Below are positions 9,844 through 19,328 of a stretch of 64,000 nucleotides of DNA, piece by piece (position 1 is the stretch's first letter; each line of letters opens with the position of its first letter). The translations under genes and the position numbers were made by a program. The DNA is taken from assembly GCA_023443765.1 (NCBI GenBank), contig JAEZTA010000196.1, forward strand, positions 32,346-96,345. The letters are read 5' to 3'. This stretch comes from Bacteroidota bacterium. GTDB lineage: Bacteria > Bacteroidota > Bacteroidia > Bacteroidales > Rikenellaceae. The notes beneath the pieces are model-generated. The model ran no database searches. It saw only the letters and a list, made by a program, of their open reading frames with translations, and was not told the origin of the DNA.

Positions 9844-10015
9844 CACACACAAACATTAACAATACAAACAATGCAATGGCTGAAATTCCTGTTTTCATTG
9901 TTTCTGGGACAAAGGTCGTGCAAAATTCCGGGGTGTACAATCGCTATTAGTAGGTATTTCATTGCCGGAGGTTACCGTTTCGCCTGCCGTTCAGGCGAGT
10001 AAGGCATTTTTTTAT

Positions 10016-10045
10016 TTTGTAATTAAAAATAATGCACTATCTTTG
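10016..10045 (+). promoter_or_regulatory. rho promoter
   Basis: TTTG (10016-10019), an 18-nt spacer and TATCTTTG (10038-10045) match the Bacteroidetes consensus. Confidence 0.7.
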
Positions 10046-10112
10046 CATGCGAATTCCAACGAACAGAGCGACCGTTCTGTTTTTGACAATCACATTCAAC
10101 CGGAAATAAATT

Positions 10113-11795
10113 ATGCAAGATCTGAAAGCGCTGGAAGGAAAAAGCCTTGCCGAACTGCGTGAAATAGCTAAAGTGCTGGGCATCACCAATGTTATGGTGA
10201 AAAAGCGCGACCTGATAGCGAAAATAGCCGGAAGCGACTCCCCGGAGGAAGTCCCGGCAGAACATAAAAACAACGAGATACAACAGGTTCCCGAACCCGT
10301 CGCAGAACCGGTACAGGAAGCGAAGCCCCAGGCCGAGGCCAAAGGCAAAGCGCCGCGCGGACGCCGTCCGCGGCTGTCGAAAGCCGAAAACGCAGCTCCG
10401 GCACCGAAGCAGGAGGTGATGCCCGAACTCGAACTGCCGATGGACATAACGCCCGAAGAGGAGCCGGAACCGGAATCCGCGCCTGCGGTGGTTGAGGCAC
10501 AGCCCGAGGTGCAGGCCGCAGAACCGGCAAAGAACGAACCCAAGCGCCGGGGCCGCAAGCCCAGGACCCAGGACGGCCAGGAAGCAGTCTCGCCCGCATC
10601 CGCACAGGCACAGGAGGCCGTCCATGTGGAGCACGCTCCCCAGCACGTCGAGAACGAGGTAATTACCAAGGACGACTTTGCCGGAGAGATCGAAGGCGAA
10701 GGCGTATTGGAAGTCATGCCCGACGGTTACGGATTCCTTCGTTCGGCCGATTACAACTACCTCAATTCCCCCGACGACATTTACGTTTCACCCTCGCAGA
10801 TCAAGCTCTTCGGCCTGAAACCCGGCGACACGGTGAACGGCGCGATACGCCCCCCGAAGGAGGGTGAGAAGTATTTCCCGCTGGTGCGCGTGAACGAAAT
10901 CAACGGACTGGCTCCCGAGTACATCCGCGACCGCGTACAGTTCGAATACATGACGCCGTTGTTCCCCAGCGAAAAATTCTGCCTCACGGGCAACGGCCAC
11001 AACAACATGTCGACGCGCGTCGTGGACCTCTTTTCGCCAATCGGCAAGGGCCAGCGCGCACTGATCGTGGCACAGCCCAAGACCGGTAAAACGATGCTGT
11101 TGCAGTCGATCGCCAACGCCATTGCCGACAACCACCCGGAAGTCTATATGATCGTGCTGCTGATCGACGAACGCCCGGAGGAGGTGACTGAAATGGCCCG
11201 CAACGTAAAGGCCGAGGTTGTGGCTTCGACCTTCGACGAGCAGGCTTCGCGCCACGTGAAAGTGGCTGAAATGGTACTGGACAAGGCCAAGCGCATGGTC
11301 GAGAGCGGACACGATGTCGTGATTTTCCTCGACTCGATCACCCGTCTGGCCCGCGCCTATAACTCCGTGCAGCCCGCATCGGGAAAGGTGCTTTCGGGAG
11401 GTGTCGACGCCAACGCCCTGCACAAGCCCAAGCGTTTCTTCGGTGCAGCCCGTAATACAGAAGAGAAGGGTTCGCTGACGATCATCGCCACGGCGCTGAT
11501 CGACACCGGTTCGAAAATGGACGAAGTGATCTTCGAGGAGTTCAAGGGTACGGGTAACATGGAGCTGCAGCTGGACCGCAAGCTGGCCAACAAGCGCGTA
11601 TACCCGGCAGTCGATGTAATCGCCTCGGGAACCCGCCGCGAAGACCTGCTGCTGCCGCGCGACGTGATGAACCGCACGTGGGTGCTGCGTAAGTACCTTT
11701 CGGACATGACGCCCGTCGAGGCTATGGAGTTCCTCCAGAAGCAGATGAGCCTCACCGACACCAACGAGGAGTTCCTCGCAACGATGAACCATTAG
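10113..11795 (+). CDS. rho: Transcription termination factor Rho
   Basis: Hexameric RNA helicase that ends transcription of untranslated RNA. The 560-residue protein has an N-terminal SAP-like domain ([19 protein letters not shown]). From about residue 45 to 195 runs a long Glu/Pro/Ala-rich low-complexity insertion. Then come the cold-shock RNA-binding fold ([15 protein letters not shown]), the Walker A segment [13 protein letters not shown] and the Walker B region [17 protein letters not shown]. coli Rho is about 420 residues, so the extra length is the disordered insertion, a known Bacteroidetes trait. It has its own promoter upstream. Confidence 0.96.
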   Translation: MQDLKALEGKSLAELREIAKVLGITNVMVKKRDLIAKIAGSDSPEEVPAEHKNNEIQQVPEPVAEPVQEAKPQAEAKGKAPRGRRPRLSKAENAAPAPKQEVMPELELPMDITPEEEPEPESAPAVVEAQPEVQAAEPAKNEPKRRGRKPRTQDGQEAVSPASAQAQEAVHVEHAPQHVENEVITKDDFAGEIEGEGVLEVMPDGYGFLRSADYNYLNSPDDIYVSPSQIKLFGLKPGDTVNGAIRPPKEGEKYFPLVRVNEINGLAPEYIRDRVQFEYMTPLFPSEKFCLTGNGHNNMSTRVVDLFSPIGKGQRALIVAQPKTGKTMLLQSIANAIADNHPEVYMIVLLIDERPEEVTEMARNVKAEVVASTFDEQASRHVKVAEMVLDKAKRMVESGHDVVIFLDSITRLARAYNSVQPASGKVLSGGVDANALHKPKRFFGAARNTEEKGSLTIIATALIDTGSKMDEVIFEEFKGTGNMELQLDRKLANKRVYPAVDVIASGTRREDLLLPRDVMNRTWVLRKYLSDMTPVEAMEFLQKQMSLTDTNEEFLATMNH

Positions 11796-11834
11796 GAACA
11801 TCGCCCCACGAACTGCAAACACCCCGGTAGATAG

Positions 11835-12605
11835 ATGAAAAAACTGATTCTGACAGGCCTATGCCTCCTTTTCGCCCACGGAGCTTTCGCGTGGGGACAG
11901 AAGGGACACGACGTGACGGCATACATCGCCGAATGCCACCTGACGCCCGAAGCGGCCGAGAAAGTCCACAAAGTCCTCGATGGTTATTCGCCCGTATACA
12001 TCGCCAACTGGCTCGACTTTGCGAGCTACTGGCCCGAGTACGCCTACTCGAAGACCTGGCACTACCTGAACATCGACGAAGGCATGACACTGGAGACGAT
12101 GCCGAAGAACCCCAAGGGCGACGTGCTGACAGCCGTAACAGAGATCACCGAAAAGCTCAAATCGGGGAAACTTACCCCCGAGGAAGAGACGCTGAATCTC
12201 AAGATGCTGATCCATCTGGTCGGGGACATGCACTGCCCGATGCACCTCGGACGGCTGAGCGACCTGGGTGGCAATAAACGCCCGGTGCGTTTCTTCGGCC
12301 GCAATACGAGCCTGCACTCGGCTTGGGATACGAACATTCCCGAAGCGGTCCACAACTGGAGTTACAGCGAGTGGCAGCAACAGATCGACCGGCTGACGGA
12401 CGAGGAGGCTGCGCAGATCGTAGCGGGAGAGCCTGCCGACTGGGTGAAGGAGACGCACGAAATCTGCAAGGAGGTTTACGACTTCAGCCCCGAAGGAACG
12501 AATATTTTGTACGACTATATTTTCAAGTATACCCCCGTCGTTGAAAAGCAGTTCCTGCGCGGCGGACGCCGCCTGGCACACCTGCTGAACGAGATATACC
12601 AATAA
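11835..12605 (+). CDS. Exported S1/P1-family nuclease
   Basis: Zinc-dependent secreted nuclease or phosphodiesterase. The signal peptide ends at GAFA, leaving Trp as the new N terminus (WGQKGHD), as the family requires for zinc binding. Further metal ligands are visible in NWLDFASYWPEY, TWHYLNID, HLVGDMHCPMHLG and LHSAWDTNI. The 256-residue length is normal. It follows rho by 39 nt but is probably unrelated in function. A strong terminator lies just after it. Confidence 0.9.
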   Translation: MKKLILTGLCLLFAHGAFAWGQKGHDVTAYIAECHLTPEAAEKVHKVLDGYSPVYIANWLDFASYWPEYAYSKTWHYLNIDEGMTLETMPKNPKGDVLTAVTEITEKLKSGKLTPEEETLNLKMLIHLVGDMHCPMHLGRLSDLGGNKRPVRFFGRNTSLHSAWDTNIPEAVHNWSYSEWQQQIDRLTDEEAAQIVAGEPADWVKETHEICKEVYDFSPEGTNILYDYIFKYTPVVEKQFLRGGRRLAHLLNEIYQ

Positions 12606-12623
12606 ATAAAACGCACAAGACAC

Positions 12624-12661
12624 ACCGCCCGCCGATCGAAAGACCGGCGGGCGGTTTCGTT
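12624..12661 (+). terminator. Terminator after S1/P1 nuclease
   Basis: ACCGCCCGCCG and CGGCGGGCGGT form an 11-bp GC-rich stem, followed by TTCGTTT. Confidence 0.85.
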
Positions 12662-12686
12662 TGGGAAGGTGGGAATCAGTAATTCG

Positions 12687-12742
12687 GGTAGGAACATCCG
12701 TAATTTGCGTAATGGATCGTCGTTCGGGGCAAAGTATCTTTG
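12687..12742 (+). promoter_or_regulatory. Promoter and GGTA-N7-CCGTAA operator of DUF1893-TonB operon
   Basis: GGTAGGAACATCCGTAA (12687-12703) begins 48 nt before the -7 box TATCTTTG (12735-12742). No -33 TTTG is visible. The flanks also resemble the island copy at 27834: both read ATT-GGGTA-GAA-ATCCGTAA overall. Confidence 0.75.
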
Positions 12743-12764
12743 CATTGTGAAAACAGACAAAACA

Positions 12765-13205
12765 ATGAACGACAACGAACCGAACCGGCGGGCCACGGAG
12801 ATGCTCTTCGCAGAGAAGTGCTCGTGCGTCATCCGCAACGGCGACACGATACGGCTGTTCCGCGAACGGGGCGTCAGGGATCTCTGGCGGTTACTGCACG
12901 AGGAACCAAAACTGCTCAACGGCGCCTTTGTGGCCGACAAGGTGGTCGGGAAGGGTGCAGCGGCACTGATGGTCGCAGGCGGCGTGAAGGAGTTATTCGC
13001 CGACGTGATAAGCCATGCGGCGCTGGAATTGCTGAACAGAGCCGGGATTCCGGTGAGCTACACGGTGGCCGTGCCGCACATCGTCAATCGCACCGGAGAC
13101 AGCATCTGTCCCGTCGAACGCCTGTGTGCCGAAGCGCAGAGCGCCGCGGAATGCCTGCCGCTGATCGAAGGATTTTTAACCCAAATGAAAAACAGGAATG
13201 AATAA
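12765..13205 (+). CDS. DUF1893-family protein
   Basis: Small cytosolic protein of unknown biochemical role. The start at 12765 (MNDNEPNRRATEM) was chosen because it follows the -7 box at 12735-12742 by a short leader; earlier in-frame codons lie upstream of transcription. The family pattern is visible in CSCVIRNGDTIRLF, LNGAFVADKVVGKGAAALM and the cysteine near ICPVERLC. It overlaps the TonB receptor gene by 8 nt, so the two are translationally coupled. The operator upstream ties it to the AraC redox regulon. Confidence 0.75.
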   Translation: MNDNEPNRRATEMLFAEKCSCVIRNGDTIRLFRERGVRDLWRLLHEEPKLLNGAFVADKVVGKGAAALMVAGGVKELFADVISHAALELLNRAGIPVSYTVAVPHIVNRTGDSICPVERLCAEAQSAAECLPLIEGFLTQMKNRNE

Positions 13206-15078
13206 GACCATTTTATCCACACTGGCCTGCGTGGGGCTTACAGTCGCCGCATACGGAGCCCAGGAACCGGAACCGACGGCAAAAAACATAGCGATCGACT
13301 CGATCGTGGTGACAGGAGCCCGTTATGCCTCAGACATTCGCCACCTGCCGATGTCGGTGGCGGTCATAGGGCGCGACGAGATTGTCCGCCGGCAGGAGGC
13401 ATCGGTGCTTCCGCTGCTCACGGAGCAGGTTCCGGGGCTGTTCATTACGGGGCGCGGCGTGATGGGGTACGGCGTCTCGACCGGGGCGGCCGGAGGCATG
13501 AGCCTGCGCGGCATCGGCGGAGGATCGGCGGCTCAGATGCTTGTACTGGTCGACGGACACCCGCAATACATGGGTCTGTTCGGCCATCCGATTGCCGACG
13601 CTTACCAGTCGATGCTCGCCGAGCGGATCGAAGTAGTCCGCGGTCCGGCATCGGTGCTTTACGGCTCGAATGCCATGGGCGGAGTAATCAACATCGTCAC
13701 CCGCAAGCAGCGCGAGGAGGGCGTGAGGACCGACCTCAATGTGGGTTACGGCTCTTACAACACATTGCAGACCGAACTGGCCAACCGCATCCGCAAAGGC
13801 CGCTTCACGAGCGTCGTGACGGGTTCGTACAACCGCACGGATGGACATCGCGCCGACATGGGCTTCGAGCAATACGGCGGATATGCCAAAGTCGGCTACG
13901 AAATCAGCAACAGCTGGAGCGCCTACGCCGACGTAAATCTGACACACTTCAACGCCTCTAATCCGGGCGAAATAGCCGCGCCCGTCTTCGACAATGATTC
14001 CCGCATCACGCGCGGCATGACTTCCGTCTCACTGGAAAACAACTATGACCGGACTTCGGGAGCGTTGAAGTTTTTCTACAACTGGGGCCGTCACCGGATC
14101 AACGACGGTTACGATGCAGGCGAGGAGCCGCTCGACTATCGTTTTAACTCGACGGACAGGATGCTGGGCATCTCATGGTACCAGAGCGCAGGGTTGTGGC
14201 GGGGCAGCCGCCTGACGGCGGGCGTCGACTGGCAGCACTTCGGAGGCCGGGCGTGGAATCGTTTCACGGCAGACGGCCGCGAGGAGCCGATCGTGGACCA
14301 GGCGGAGGACGAGATCGCCGGGTATGTCGACTTCCGGCAAACTCTGGGGCGCTTTACGCTCGACGCAGGGGTGCGTCTCGACCACCACACCCGCACCGGC
14401 ACGGAGTGGGTTCCGCAGGCGGGCGTATCGTTCCGGGCCGCCCGCGACGGGGAGTTGAAAGCCATGGTGAGCAAGGGTTTCCGCAACCCGGTGATCCGCG
14501 AACTCTACATGTTCGGGGTAAAAAATCCTGACCTGAAACCCGAGCGGCTGTGGAATTACGAACTTTCGTGGACCCAGCGGCTGGCCGGAGGCAGGGTGTC
14601 GTACGGCGTCAATATCTTCTACATCAATGGCGAGGACATCATCCAGCGCGGCAGGCTCGACGGGCGCAACATCCTGCTGAACCAGGAGCGGATCGAGAAC
14701 TGGGGCGCGGAGGCCAACGTCGCATGGCGCATCGGCGGGGCATGGAGCGTGGATGCCAATTACAGTTGGCTGCGGATGGAATATCCCGTGCTGGCATCCC
14801 CGGAACACAAGTTTTACGCCGGAGGCAACTTCGCAAAAGGCCGCTGGTCGGTGTCGACGGGCATTCAGTATGTGGCAGGGCTTTATACATCGGTAGCTCC
14901 GAACCCGGAAATCCAGGAAAAATTCGTACTTTGGAACCTCCGGGCGTCGTTTCGGGTGAACCGCCTGCTGACGCTCTTCGCCCGGGGTGAGAACCTGCTG
15001 GTCGAGCGTTACGAAATCAATGCCGGATATCCGATGCCCCGGGCGACGGTCTTCGGCGGCGCAAAGTTAAACTTTTAG
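13198..15078 (+). CDS. TonB-dependent outer-membrane receptor
   Basis: Energised outer-membrane importer. The 626-residue protein has a signal peptide (cut near AYGA), a plug domain starting at SIVVTGARYASDIRHLP and containing RIEVVRGPASVLYGSNAMGG, and a beta barrel ending in the Phe-terminated GAKLNF. No SusC-type carboxypeptidase-regulatory domain is present, so it resembles vitamin, haem or siderophore receptors rather than glycan receptors. It is coupled to DUF1893 upstream and to an ECF-type S component 11 nt downstream. Substrate unknown; a cofactor is a reasonable guess. Confidence 0.9.
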   Translation: MNKTILSTLACVGLTVAAYGAQEPEPTAKNIAIDSIVVTGARYASDIRHLPMSVAVIGRDEIVRRQEASVLPLLTEQVPGLFITGRGVMGYGVSTGAAGGMSLRGIGGGSAAQMLVLVDGHPQYMGLFGHPIADAYQSMLAERIEVVRGPASVLYGSNAMGGVINIVTRKQREEGVRTDLNVGYGSYNTLQTELANRIRKGRFTSVVTGSYNRTDGHRADMGFEQYGGYAKVGYEISNSWSAYADVNLTHFNASNPGEIAAPVFDNDSRITRGMTSVSLENNYDRTSGALKFFYNWGRHRINDGYDAGEEPLDYRFNSTDRMLGISWYQSAGLWRGSRLTAGVDWQHFGGRAWNRFTADGREEPIVDQAEDEIAGYVDFRQTLGRFTLDAGVRLDHHTRTGTEWVPQAGVSFRAARDGELKAMVSKGFRNPVIRELYMFGVKNPDLKPERLWNYELSWTQRLAGGRVSYGVNIFYINGEDIIQRGRLDGRNILLNQERIENWGAEANVAWRIGGAWSVDANYSWLRMEYPVLASPEHKFYAGGNFAKGRWSVSTGIQYVAGLYTSVAPNPEIQEKFVLWNLRASFRVNRLLTLFARGENLLVERYEINAGYPMPRATVFGGAKLNF

Positions 15079-15089
15079 TTGAGATAACC

Positions 15090-15602
15090 ATGGAAACAAC
15101 CTCTGTAACATTCTTTTCACCCGGATACCGTGAAGCGAGAACCTACCTTGCAGCAGCGCTGTTCATCGCAGGCAATGTGGCCCTGCCGCAGTTGTGCCAC
15201 CTCGTACAGTTGGGCGGACCTACGATGCTGCCGATCTATTTCTTCACGCTCGTGGGCGCCTATAAATACGGTTGGCACGTGGGGCTACTCACGGCCATCG
15301 CGTCGCCGCTCGTAAATGCAGCGCTGTTCGGGATGCCGACCGTCACCGCACTGCCCGTAATCCTGCTCAAATCGGCGTTGCTGGCAGCGGCGGCAGGGTA
15401 CGCCGCATGGCGTTTCAACCGGGTGTCGGTAGCGCTGCTCACGGGCGTGGTGCTGTTTTATCAACTTGCCGGTTCGGCCGGGGAGTGGGCCATCACAGGT
15501 AGCCTGGTGGCTGCCATGCAGGATTTTAGGCTCGGGATTCCCGGTATGCTGCTGCAAATATTCGGCGGATACCTCTTTATAAAACACGTAATACGCAACT
15601 AG
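15090..15602 (+). CDS. ECF transporter S component-like membrane protein
   Basis: Probable substrate-binding membrane subunit of an energy-coupling-factor importer. The 170-residue protein is almost all hydrophobic, with about five or six helices, and contains GGPTMLPIYFFTLVGAYKYG and AIASPLVNAALFGMPTV, which look like the S-component family. No ATPase or T subunit is nearby, so it would use a shared module. Its position just after a TonB receptor suggests a two-membrane import path. Riboflavin or another cofactor is possible, but nothing in the sequence decides this. Confidence 0.6.
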   Translation: METTSVTFFSPGYREARTYLAAALFIAGNVALPQLCHLVQLGGPTMLPIYFFTLVGAYKYGWHVGLLTAIASPLVNAALFGMPTVTALPVILLKSALLAAAAGYAAWRFNRVSVALLTGVVLFYQLAGSAGEWAITGSLVAAMQDFRLGIPGMLLQIFGGYLFIKHVIRN

Positions 15603-15604
15603 CC

Positions 15605-16585
15605 ATGATGAAAAAAATTTGTATGATCACCCTTGTATTGCAGTTCGCGGCCATAGGCTCCGGCTGTGCATCGAACAACGACAGGAAGGCAGAAAAAGCC
15701 GTTCCCGCCAAAGTTTACATGACCCGCGATATCTCGCCTGCCGGCATGAAAGCCGTTTACGAGGCGTTGGGACGAAAGGCCGAAGGGAAGAAGGTCGCCG
15801 TGAAACTCTCGACCGGGGAGCCCGGGGGTAACAACTTCCTGCAACCGGCGTTGATCGGCGATTTGGTAAAATCGGTGAAAGGCACGATTGTCGAGTGCAA
15901 CACGGCCTATGGCGGCGGACGCGCCAGCACCGCCGACCACCTCAAGGCCGCGGCCGACCACGGGTTCACGGCCATCGCTCCGGTCGATATCATGGATGCC
16001 GAGGGCGAAGTACGCCTGCCCATCGAAGGCGGGAAGCACCTCAAGTACGACATTGTAGGTTCCCATTTCCCGGAATACGATTTCGTCGTCGTGTTGTCCC
16101 ATTTCAAAGGGCATGCAATGGGCGGATTCGGCGGCGCGATCAAGAACATTTCGATCGGTATCGCTTCGTCGGACGGTAAGGCATGGATTCACTCGGCCGG
16201 AAAAACCGCAAATGCCGGGGAAATGTGGGATAACCTGCCCCCGCAGGACGATTTTCTGGAATCGATGGCCGAGGCGGCCAAGGCCGTCGCCGACCACTGC
16301 GGCGACAAAATACTGTACATCAGCGTCATGAACAACCTTTCGGTGGACTGCGACTGCAACGCGCATCCCGAACCGCCCCGCATGGGCGATATCGGCATCC
16401 TCGCCTCGCTGGACCCCGTAGCGCTGGATAAGGCGTGCATCGACCTGGTTTACGCCTCGCCCGACGAGGGTAAAGTACACCTGATCGAGCGCATGGAGTC
16501 GCGGCACGGCATCCACACGCTCGAACATGCCGAGGCAATCGGCGTCGGCAACCAGCAGTACGAGCTGGTCGACCTGGACAAATAG
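15605..16585 (+). CDS. DUF362-domain lipoprotein
   Basis: Exported protein with a DUF362 domain, a family often joined to ferredoxin-like proteins; its reaction is unknown. The N terminus has a lipoprotein signal ending in GSGC. The domain is visible in KLSTGEPGGNNFLQP, VVVLSHFKGHAMGGFGGAIKN and ILASLDPVALDKACIDLVY. There are Cys residues in DCDCNAH but no full ferredoxin cluster motif. It starts 2 nt after the S-component gene and ends the operon. Just after it lies the left half of a split terminator, where the genomic island begins. Confidence 0.8.
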   Translation: MMKKICMITLVLQFAAIGSGCASNNDRKAEKAVPAKVYMTRDISPAGMKAVYEALGRKAEGKKVAVKLSTGEPGGNNFLQPALIGDLVKSVKGTIVECNTAYGGGRASTADHLKAAADHGFTAIAPVDIMDAEGEVRLPIEGGKHLKYDIVGSHFPEYDFVVVLSHFKGHAMGGFGGAIKNISIGIASSDGKAWIHSAGKTANAGEMWDNLPPQDDFLESMAEAAKAVADHCGDKILYISVMNNLSVDCDCNAHPEPPRMGDIGILASLDPVALDKACIDLVYASPDEGKVHLIERMESRHGIHTLEHAEAIGVGNQQYELVDLDK

Positions 16586-16605
16586 CGGGGCGACCCGCTC
16601 CATCC

Positions 16606-16629
16606 AAAAAAGCCATCACCCACAGAGAG
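16606..16629 (+). other. attL: left half of split terminator with core repeat
   Basis: AAAAAAGCCATCAC (16606-16619) is the exact reverse complement of GTGATGGCTTTTTT at 45272-45285. The core CCCACAGAGAG (16619-16629) recurs at 45262-45272. Joined across the core they make a perfect 14-bp stem with an A run and a T run. This marks the left end of the island. Confidence 0.85.
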
Positions 16630-17053
16630 CGGGATTAAACAGATGTAACGATTCGATTTATCGGGTCGTTACATTTCTTATATAGGAGAATAGGTAACGA
16701 GAAGGTAACGGTTTATTTTCAGTAGATTGCACTGAATTTCCTTGTTTCAAATAACCATTGTAAAAATACGAATAATTGTAAAATAATCCAAATAGTCATC
16801 TTTCTTCTCGTGTCTATTATAAAAAAGTTCCTCTGCTCTAGGCCAAATGGTGTATTAATATCACAGGGAGGTATTCAGAGTAAGTTGTAAATAATAAAAT
16901 TACTGCATATTCTGCATCGGGATAATTCCGTGAATTGCTCACTTCGTTTCAGAAAAGAAGTAAGAGCTGTTTCAGGAACAATCGCTGAAAACAAAAAGTT
17001 AAATACGCTTTCAGAGATCAGACTATTTGTTTGTAAATTTCCATTTTTCTCCT
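16630..17053. other. AT-rich island left end, no gene
   Basis: This stretch is much richer in A and T than the genes around it and holds no credible coding region. It contains an imperfect hairpin at 16644-16673 (TGTAACGA ... TCGTTACA with an inner CGAT/ATCG) and two GGTAACG direct repeats at 16693 and 16704. GGTAACGG recurs near the right end at 45115. These could be arm-type integrase sites, which is a guess. Confidence 0.5.
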
Positions 17054-17106
17054 AAATTTCTCCAAAATCGTCTTCTACTTTTGCCCGCAATAATAAAAGT
17101 AGAAGA
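17054..17106 (+). promoter_or_regulatory. Efflux-operon promoter with response-regulator-like box and inverted repeat
   Basis: AAATTTCTCCAAAATCGTC starts 22 nt before the -7 box TACTTTTG (17076-17083). The same box with the same spacing lies before the PAP2 gene (24659). A perfect 12-bp inverted repeat, TCTTCTACTTTT/AAAAGTAGAAGA (17071-17082 and 17095-17106), runs up to the start codon. Confidence 0.55.
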
Positions 17107-18401
17107 TGAAGCGGTTATTATTGTTACTTTCATTGGGTATTGTCAGCCTGCATTCATACGGGCAGGAAGACAGCGGCAGGTCACTGCATTACTATATAGA
17201 GACCGCCAAAAAGAATAGCCCCCTGATAACGGATTATCGGAATCAGACGGAGATAGAGCAAGCGGAACTCGAAGGGTTGAAAGCCATGTACACACACTCT
17301 CGGCTGGAGCTGAACGGTGACTATCTGTTCGTGCCGATTATCTCGAAGGACGGCGGACGGATCGCCTTCAAATGGAATGCTCGGTCGGCTACGGATTACT
17401 ACGGTTACGATTTGGGAGAGAGCAGCGGCTCTTTCCATACCGGAGCGACTTGGACACAACCCCTCTTGGGCAGGAGTTTCTACAAAGTAGCGCAGGAGCA
17501 GGCAAAGCTCAACACGGATATGGCGAATAACCGTATTCGTATGGAAGAGCATCAGCTGGAGCGTTCCGTGACGGAACAATACCTGCTCTGCCTGCTCGAC
17601 AAGGCGCAGATAGACTTTACGGATTCAGTCGGAACGGTCATCGACCGCCAAATAGAGATTGTTCGAAAGTTAGTCGCAAACGGACTGTCCAAACAGTCGG
17701 ATTTGAACCTGCTGATGATTGAAAGGGAGGCCAATGCCGAATTGCACACCGCCGCCCGTCAGAATTACCACACCCATCTGATGGATCTGAACCTGCTCTG
17801 CGGCATCGACGAGGTGACCGATGTGGCATTGTCGGATATAAGCCAGCCTGTCCGGTTGCGCAACGACGGGGAGCCGAGCCTCTTTACCGAGCAATATCGG
17901 TTGGACAGTCTTAACACTGTGATGTCATTACGTTCCTTCAATCTTCAATACAAACCCAAGCTCGACCTGTTCGTAAACGGTGGTCTTCAAGTCGGAGACT
18001 TCGCCGGATGGTATCGCCACTTCGGGTGGAGTGCAGGACTTACATTCTCGTGGACCATTTTCGACGGCAGGCAGAAGCGGCAGAAAGAACGTCAGGCCGT
18101 GTGGCAACAGAACACCATACGAACTTACAGGGAGAACTCCGAATATCAGCGGAACATGAGAATCAAACAATGTCTCTCCGAGTTGGGCAGATACGACGAA
18201 AGAGAGAGGGCGTTGGACATCCAGCTTGCCGAATACGAATCCGTCTTGTCCGATTACGGCAGGGAGATGGATGCCGGGCAAGTATCCGTACTGGACTATA
18301 TCACCGTACTGCGCAGCAAGATTCAGACGGAGAAAGACCGCCTGCTGCTGCGCACGAACAGGCAGCTTGTCATAGCCGCCTATAATTATTGGAATTGGTA
18401 A
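17106..18401 (+). CDS. TolC-family outer-membrane efflux protein
   Basis: Outer-membrane exit duct for the RND pump encoded just downstream. The 431-residue protein has a signal peptide (ending near HSYGQ), long helical stretches such as YRNQTEIEQAELEGLKAMYTH and TAARQNYHTHLMDLNLLCGI, and the repeat-like C-terminal half ending in a Trp-rich NYWNW. This arrangement is usual for OEP/TolC proteins. It starts the operon TolC, adaptor, pump. The first genes here are less GC-rich than the core genes, in line with island origin. Confidence 0.88.
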   Translation: MKRLLLLLSLGIVSLHSYGQEDSGRSLHYYIETAKKNSPLITDYRNQTEIEQAELEGLKAMYTHSRLELNGDYLFVPIISKDGGRIAFKWNARSATDYYGYDLGESSGSFHTGATWTQPLLGRSFYKVAQEQAKLNTDMANNRIRMEEHQLERSVTEQYLLCLLDKAQIDFTDSVGTVIDRQIEIVRKLVANGLSKQSDLNLLMIEREANAELHTAARQNYHTHLMDLNLLCGIDEVTDVALSDISQPVRLRNDGEPSLFTEQYRLDSLNTVMSLRSFNLQYKPKLDLFVNGGLQVGDFAGWYRHFGWSAGLTFSWTIFDGRQKRQKERQAVWQQNTIRTYRENSEYQRNMRIKQCLSELGRYDERERALDIQLAEYESVLSDYGREMDAGQVSVLDYITVLRSKIQTEKDRLLLRTNRQLVIAAYNYWNW

Positions 18402-18419
18402 TATCAAATCATCACAGTC

Positions 18420-19328
18420 ATGAAATATCATATCATTTTATTATCGCTTATAGTAAGCCTTGGCGGATGTGGGCAAAGAGACGCATCGAACGGAAACATA
18501 CAGGAAGAAAAGCCCGGAACGGCAGTCACGCTGACTCATGCGGCGTTCGGCAAAATCGAGAAGGAAATCATCTTGTCCGCCACTACGGCGTACCAGAACA
18601 AGTCGGTGGTCAGCGCCCCGATTCCGGCATTCATCACGGAAGTCCTCGTACAGCCCGGTTCAAGGGTAAAAGCCGGAGATATACTTTACCGGATAGAGAG
18701 TAAAGAACAGCACGCTTTGGGCAGCGGCAACCGGACGGCCATTCCCATACAGGCAGAGCGTGACGGTATTGTCCTCGACGTGCAGCAGCAGGCAGGGAGT
18801 TATGTCACTGAAGGAGCTGTGCTTTGCTCCGTCGCCGAAGCCGGAAGCCTTGTATTCGAGATTAATGTCCCCTACGAACAGAGGCGGTATGCGTACAGCG
18901 GAAGCAAATGTATGCTGGAACTGCCCGACGGAACCCGGCTGACGGCAACCGTCCACGCCCCATTGGCAACGATGAACACGGTATCGCAATCGGAACGGGT
19001 AATCGCACGTGCAAAAGCGCCTTTCCTGCCGGAGGGCATGAATGTCAAGGCTGTATTTACAGAAAGCGGTTCATCCTCGGATAAAGGCATGATACTTCCC
19101 AAAAGTGCCGTGCAGAGCGACGAAACGCTTACGGAGCATTGGGTAATGAAATTGGCCGATGACAGTACGGCCGTCAAAGTACCTGTAGAGGTAGGCAACA
19201 GCAACGCTTCGGAAATCGAAATCAAATCGGATGCCTTGTCGCCGCAAGACCGCATTATCCTCACGGGTGGATACGGTTTGGAGGACGGGGCGAAAGTCAT
19301 CGTTACGAAAGAGGAGGCCGCCTTATGA
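18420..19328 (+). CDS. RND efflux periplasmic adaptor (lipoprotein)
   Basis: Membrane-fusion protein linking the RND pump to the outer-membrane duct. The 302-residue protein has a lipoprotein signal (SLGGCG). A barrel-sandwich half is visible in APIPAFITEVLVQPGSRVKAGDILYRI, and the second lipoyl half in ERDGIVLDVQQQAGSYVTEGAVLCSV. The helical hairpin between them is nearly absent, so this is a short-hairpin adaptor. It overlaps the pump gene by 4 nt (ATGA). Confidence 0.88.
   Translation: MKYHIILLSLIVSLGGCGQRDASNGNIQEEKPGTAVTLTHAAFGKIEKEIILSATTAYQNKSVVSAPIPAFITEVLVQPGSRVKAGDILYRIESKEQHALGSGNRTAIPIQAERDGIVLDVQQQAGSYVTEGAVLCSVAEAGSLVFEINVPYEQRRYAYSGSKCMLELPDGTRLTATVHAPLATMNTVSQSERVIARAKAPFLPEGMNVKAVFTESGSSSDKGMILPKSAVQSDETLTEHWVMKLADDSTAVKVPVEVGNSNASEIEIKSDALSPQDRIILTGGYGLEDGAKVIVTKEEAAL

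Noticed and set aside
9584..9940. Minus-strand frame spanning the end of the AraC gene and the gap before rho
   Set aside because: Overlaps the AraC DNA-binding domain on the other strand, crosses a terminator, and has no domain signature.
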